In this document: positions 63,365-64,000 of the stretch, piece after piece | Layout: each line of letters begins with the position of its first letter | Numbering within the stretch: position 1 is the stretch's first letter | DNA from: Cinclus cinclus | Lineage: Eukaryota > Chordata > Aves > Passeriformes > Cinclidae | DNA length: 64,000 nt | Assembly: GCF_963662255.1 (NCBI RefSeq) | Contig: NC_085056.1 | Span: 6,824,216-6,888,215 of the forward strand | Reading direction: 5' to 3' | Translations under genes and position numbers: made by a program | The notes under the pieces: generated by a model | Database searches by the model: none | The model's input: only the letters and a program-made list of their open reading frames with translations | Told to the model about the DNA's origin: nothing

Positions 63365-63618
63365 GTGGCTAGAAACCATAACTTGGAAGGTACACATGGG
63401 ACACGAGGGAAAATTTTCATGGGAAGACTGAAACCCTGGGAAGTGGTGCCTGGACACCTTGTGAAATACCTGTTCTGTGAGAATTTGCTCACACTCAGAT
63501 GCAGTGAAAGATGTCCCTGCCCAGGACAGGAGGATTGGATTAGATGATTTCTAAAGGTGCCTTCTTTGGACCTTTTCCATCTGTGGACCAACCCAGCCTG
63601 TTCTGTGGTTCTGTGATG
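63365..63618 (+). mobile_element. CR1 LINE 3' tail downstream of NUTF2
   Basis: Ordered matches to the CR1 end: GGGAAGTGGTGCCTGGACACC-like text, AAAGATGTCCCTGCCCAGGACAGG, GGATTGGATTAGATGATTTCTAAAGG, and a terminal CCAACCCAGCCTGTTCTGTGGTTCTGTGAT. It is 5'-truncated. Confidence 0.8.
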
Positions 63619-64000
63619 CAGAGCTGCTGTAGTCTGTGCTCATGCTGAGCAAAAGGCTGGCCTGGAAATCAGAGGATTCTTCCAGTCTGATTCTGGGACT
63701 TCTTTAATTTTTAATTCAATGATGTCATAGAAGAAGTTGAACTGCACAAAGGAAAGTTTTATAGGAAGACTGAAGCCCCTTGTTTTTCAAGCCTGGGCTC
63801 ACATCTGGAATGCAATTCCTGATTTGGACATGCCTGAGTTTGGAGTGAAAAATAAGGATAGAGAATTTCAGTGGAGTTATCTGAGCTGTAATGAAGATCT
63901 AAACTAAAAGGGGATAGGATTAGTCTGTGTTTTCTGGGGCATCTTGAGTCACTGAACTGTGAGCCTTTGCTATGTGCTAATATTGCATAGTCAAAATTTG

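Larger units (their letters stand above)
62613..64000 (+). other. NUTF2 3' UTR and downstream flank
   Basis: The 3' UTR starts here; an ATTAAA at 62858-62863 is the first plausible poly(A) signal. Apart from a CR1 tail at 63.4-63.6 kb, no gene is recognised up to the window end. Confidence 0.5.

Noticed and set aside
1..64000. CRISPR arrays, operons, phage genes or tRNA/rRNA genes
   Set aside because: None seen; the window is ordinary vertebrate chromosomal DNA.

Overview
The window is vertebrate nuclear DNA, almost certainly from a bird. It has intron-split genes with consensus GT/AG junctions, several CR1-LINE tails of avian type, and a solo endogenous-retrovirus LTR that resembles passerine LTRs. 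No tRNA, rRNA or bacterial feature was seen. All assignments come from reading the sequence against remembered protein families; no database search was run.

Layout: (1) 1.76-6.23 kb, minus strand: complete three-exon CX3CL1 (fractalkine), a membrane-anchored chemokine, with kappaB-like sites about 250-310 bp upstream of its start codon. (2) 6.6-15.4 kb: spacer with a (CCCAT)20 microsatellite and a CR1 tail. (3) 15.4-41.6 kb, plus strand: 28 or 29 intact exons giving about 1,586 codons of HYDIN, the ciliary central-pair protein. Only the N-terminal third of the roughly 5,100-residue protein is present. (4) 41.55-42.75 kb: a scrambled junction holding a broken CMTR2 fragment on the plus strand and, just after it, an inverted decayed copy of HYDIN exon 26 with its adjoining intron. 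(5) 44.75-62.6 kb, plus strand: a 21-bp tandem repeat, a CpG-island promoter and the complete NUTF2 gene (nuclear import factor for Ran-GDP), with a non-coding first exon and four coding exons. (6) 62.6-64 kb: NUTF2 3' flank with another CR1 tail.

The three genes have unrelated jobs (immune adhesion and chemotaxis, motile cilia, nuclear transport) and are simply neighbours. The most unusual feature is the 38.7-42.8 kb interval. There an otherwise intact HYDIN reading frame stops early, beside fragments of CMTR2 (a neighbour of HYDIN in mammals) and of HYDIN itself in reverse. This looks like a partial HYDIN paralogue, comparable in kind to human HYDIN2, or a HYDIN gene split by rearrangement.
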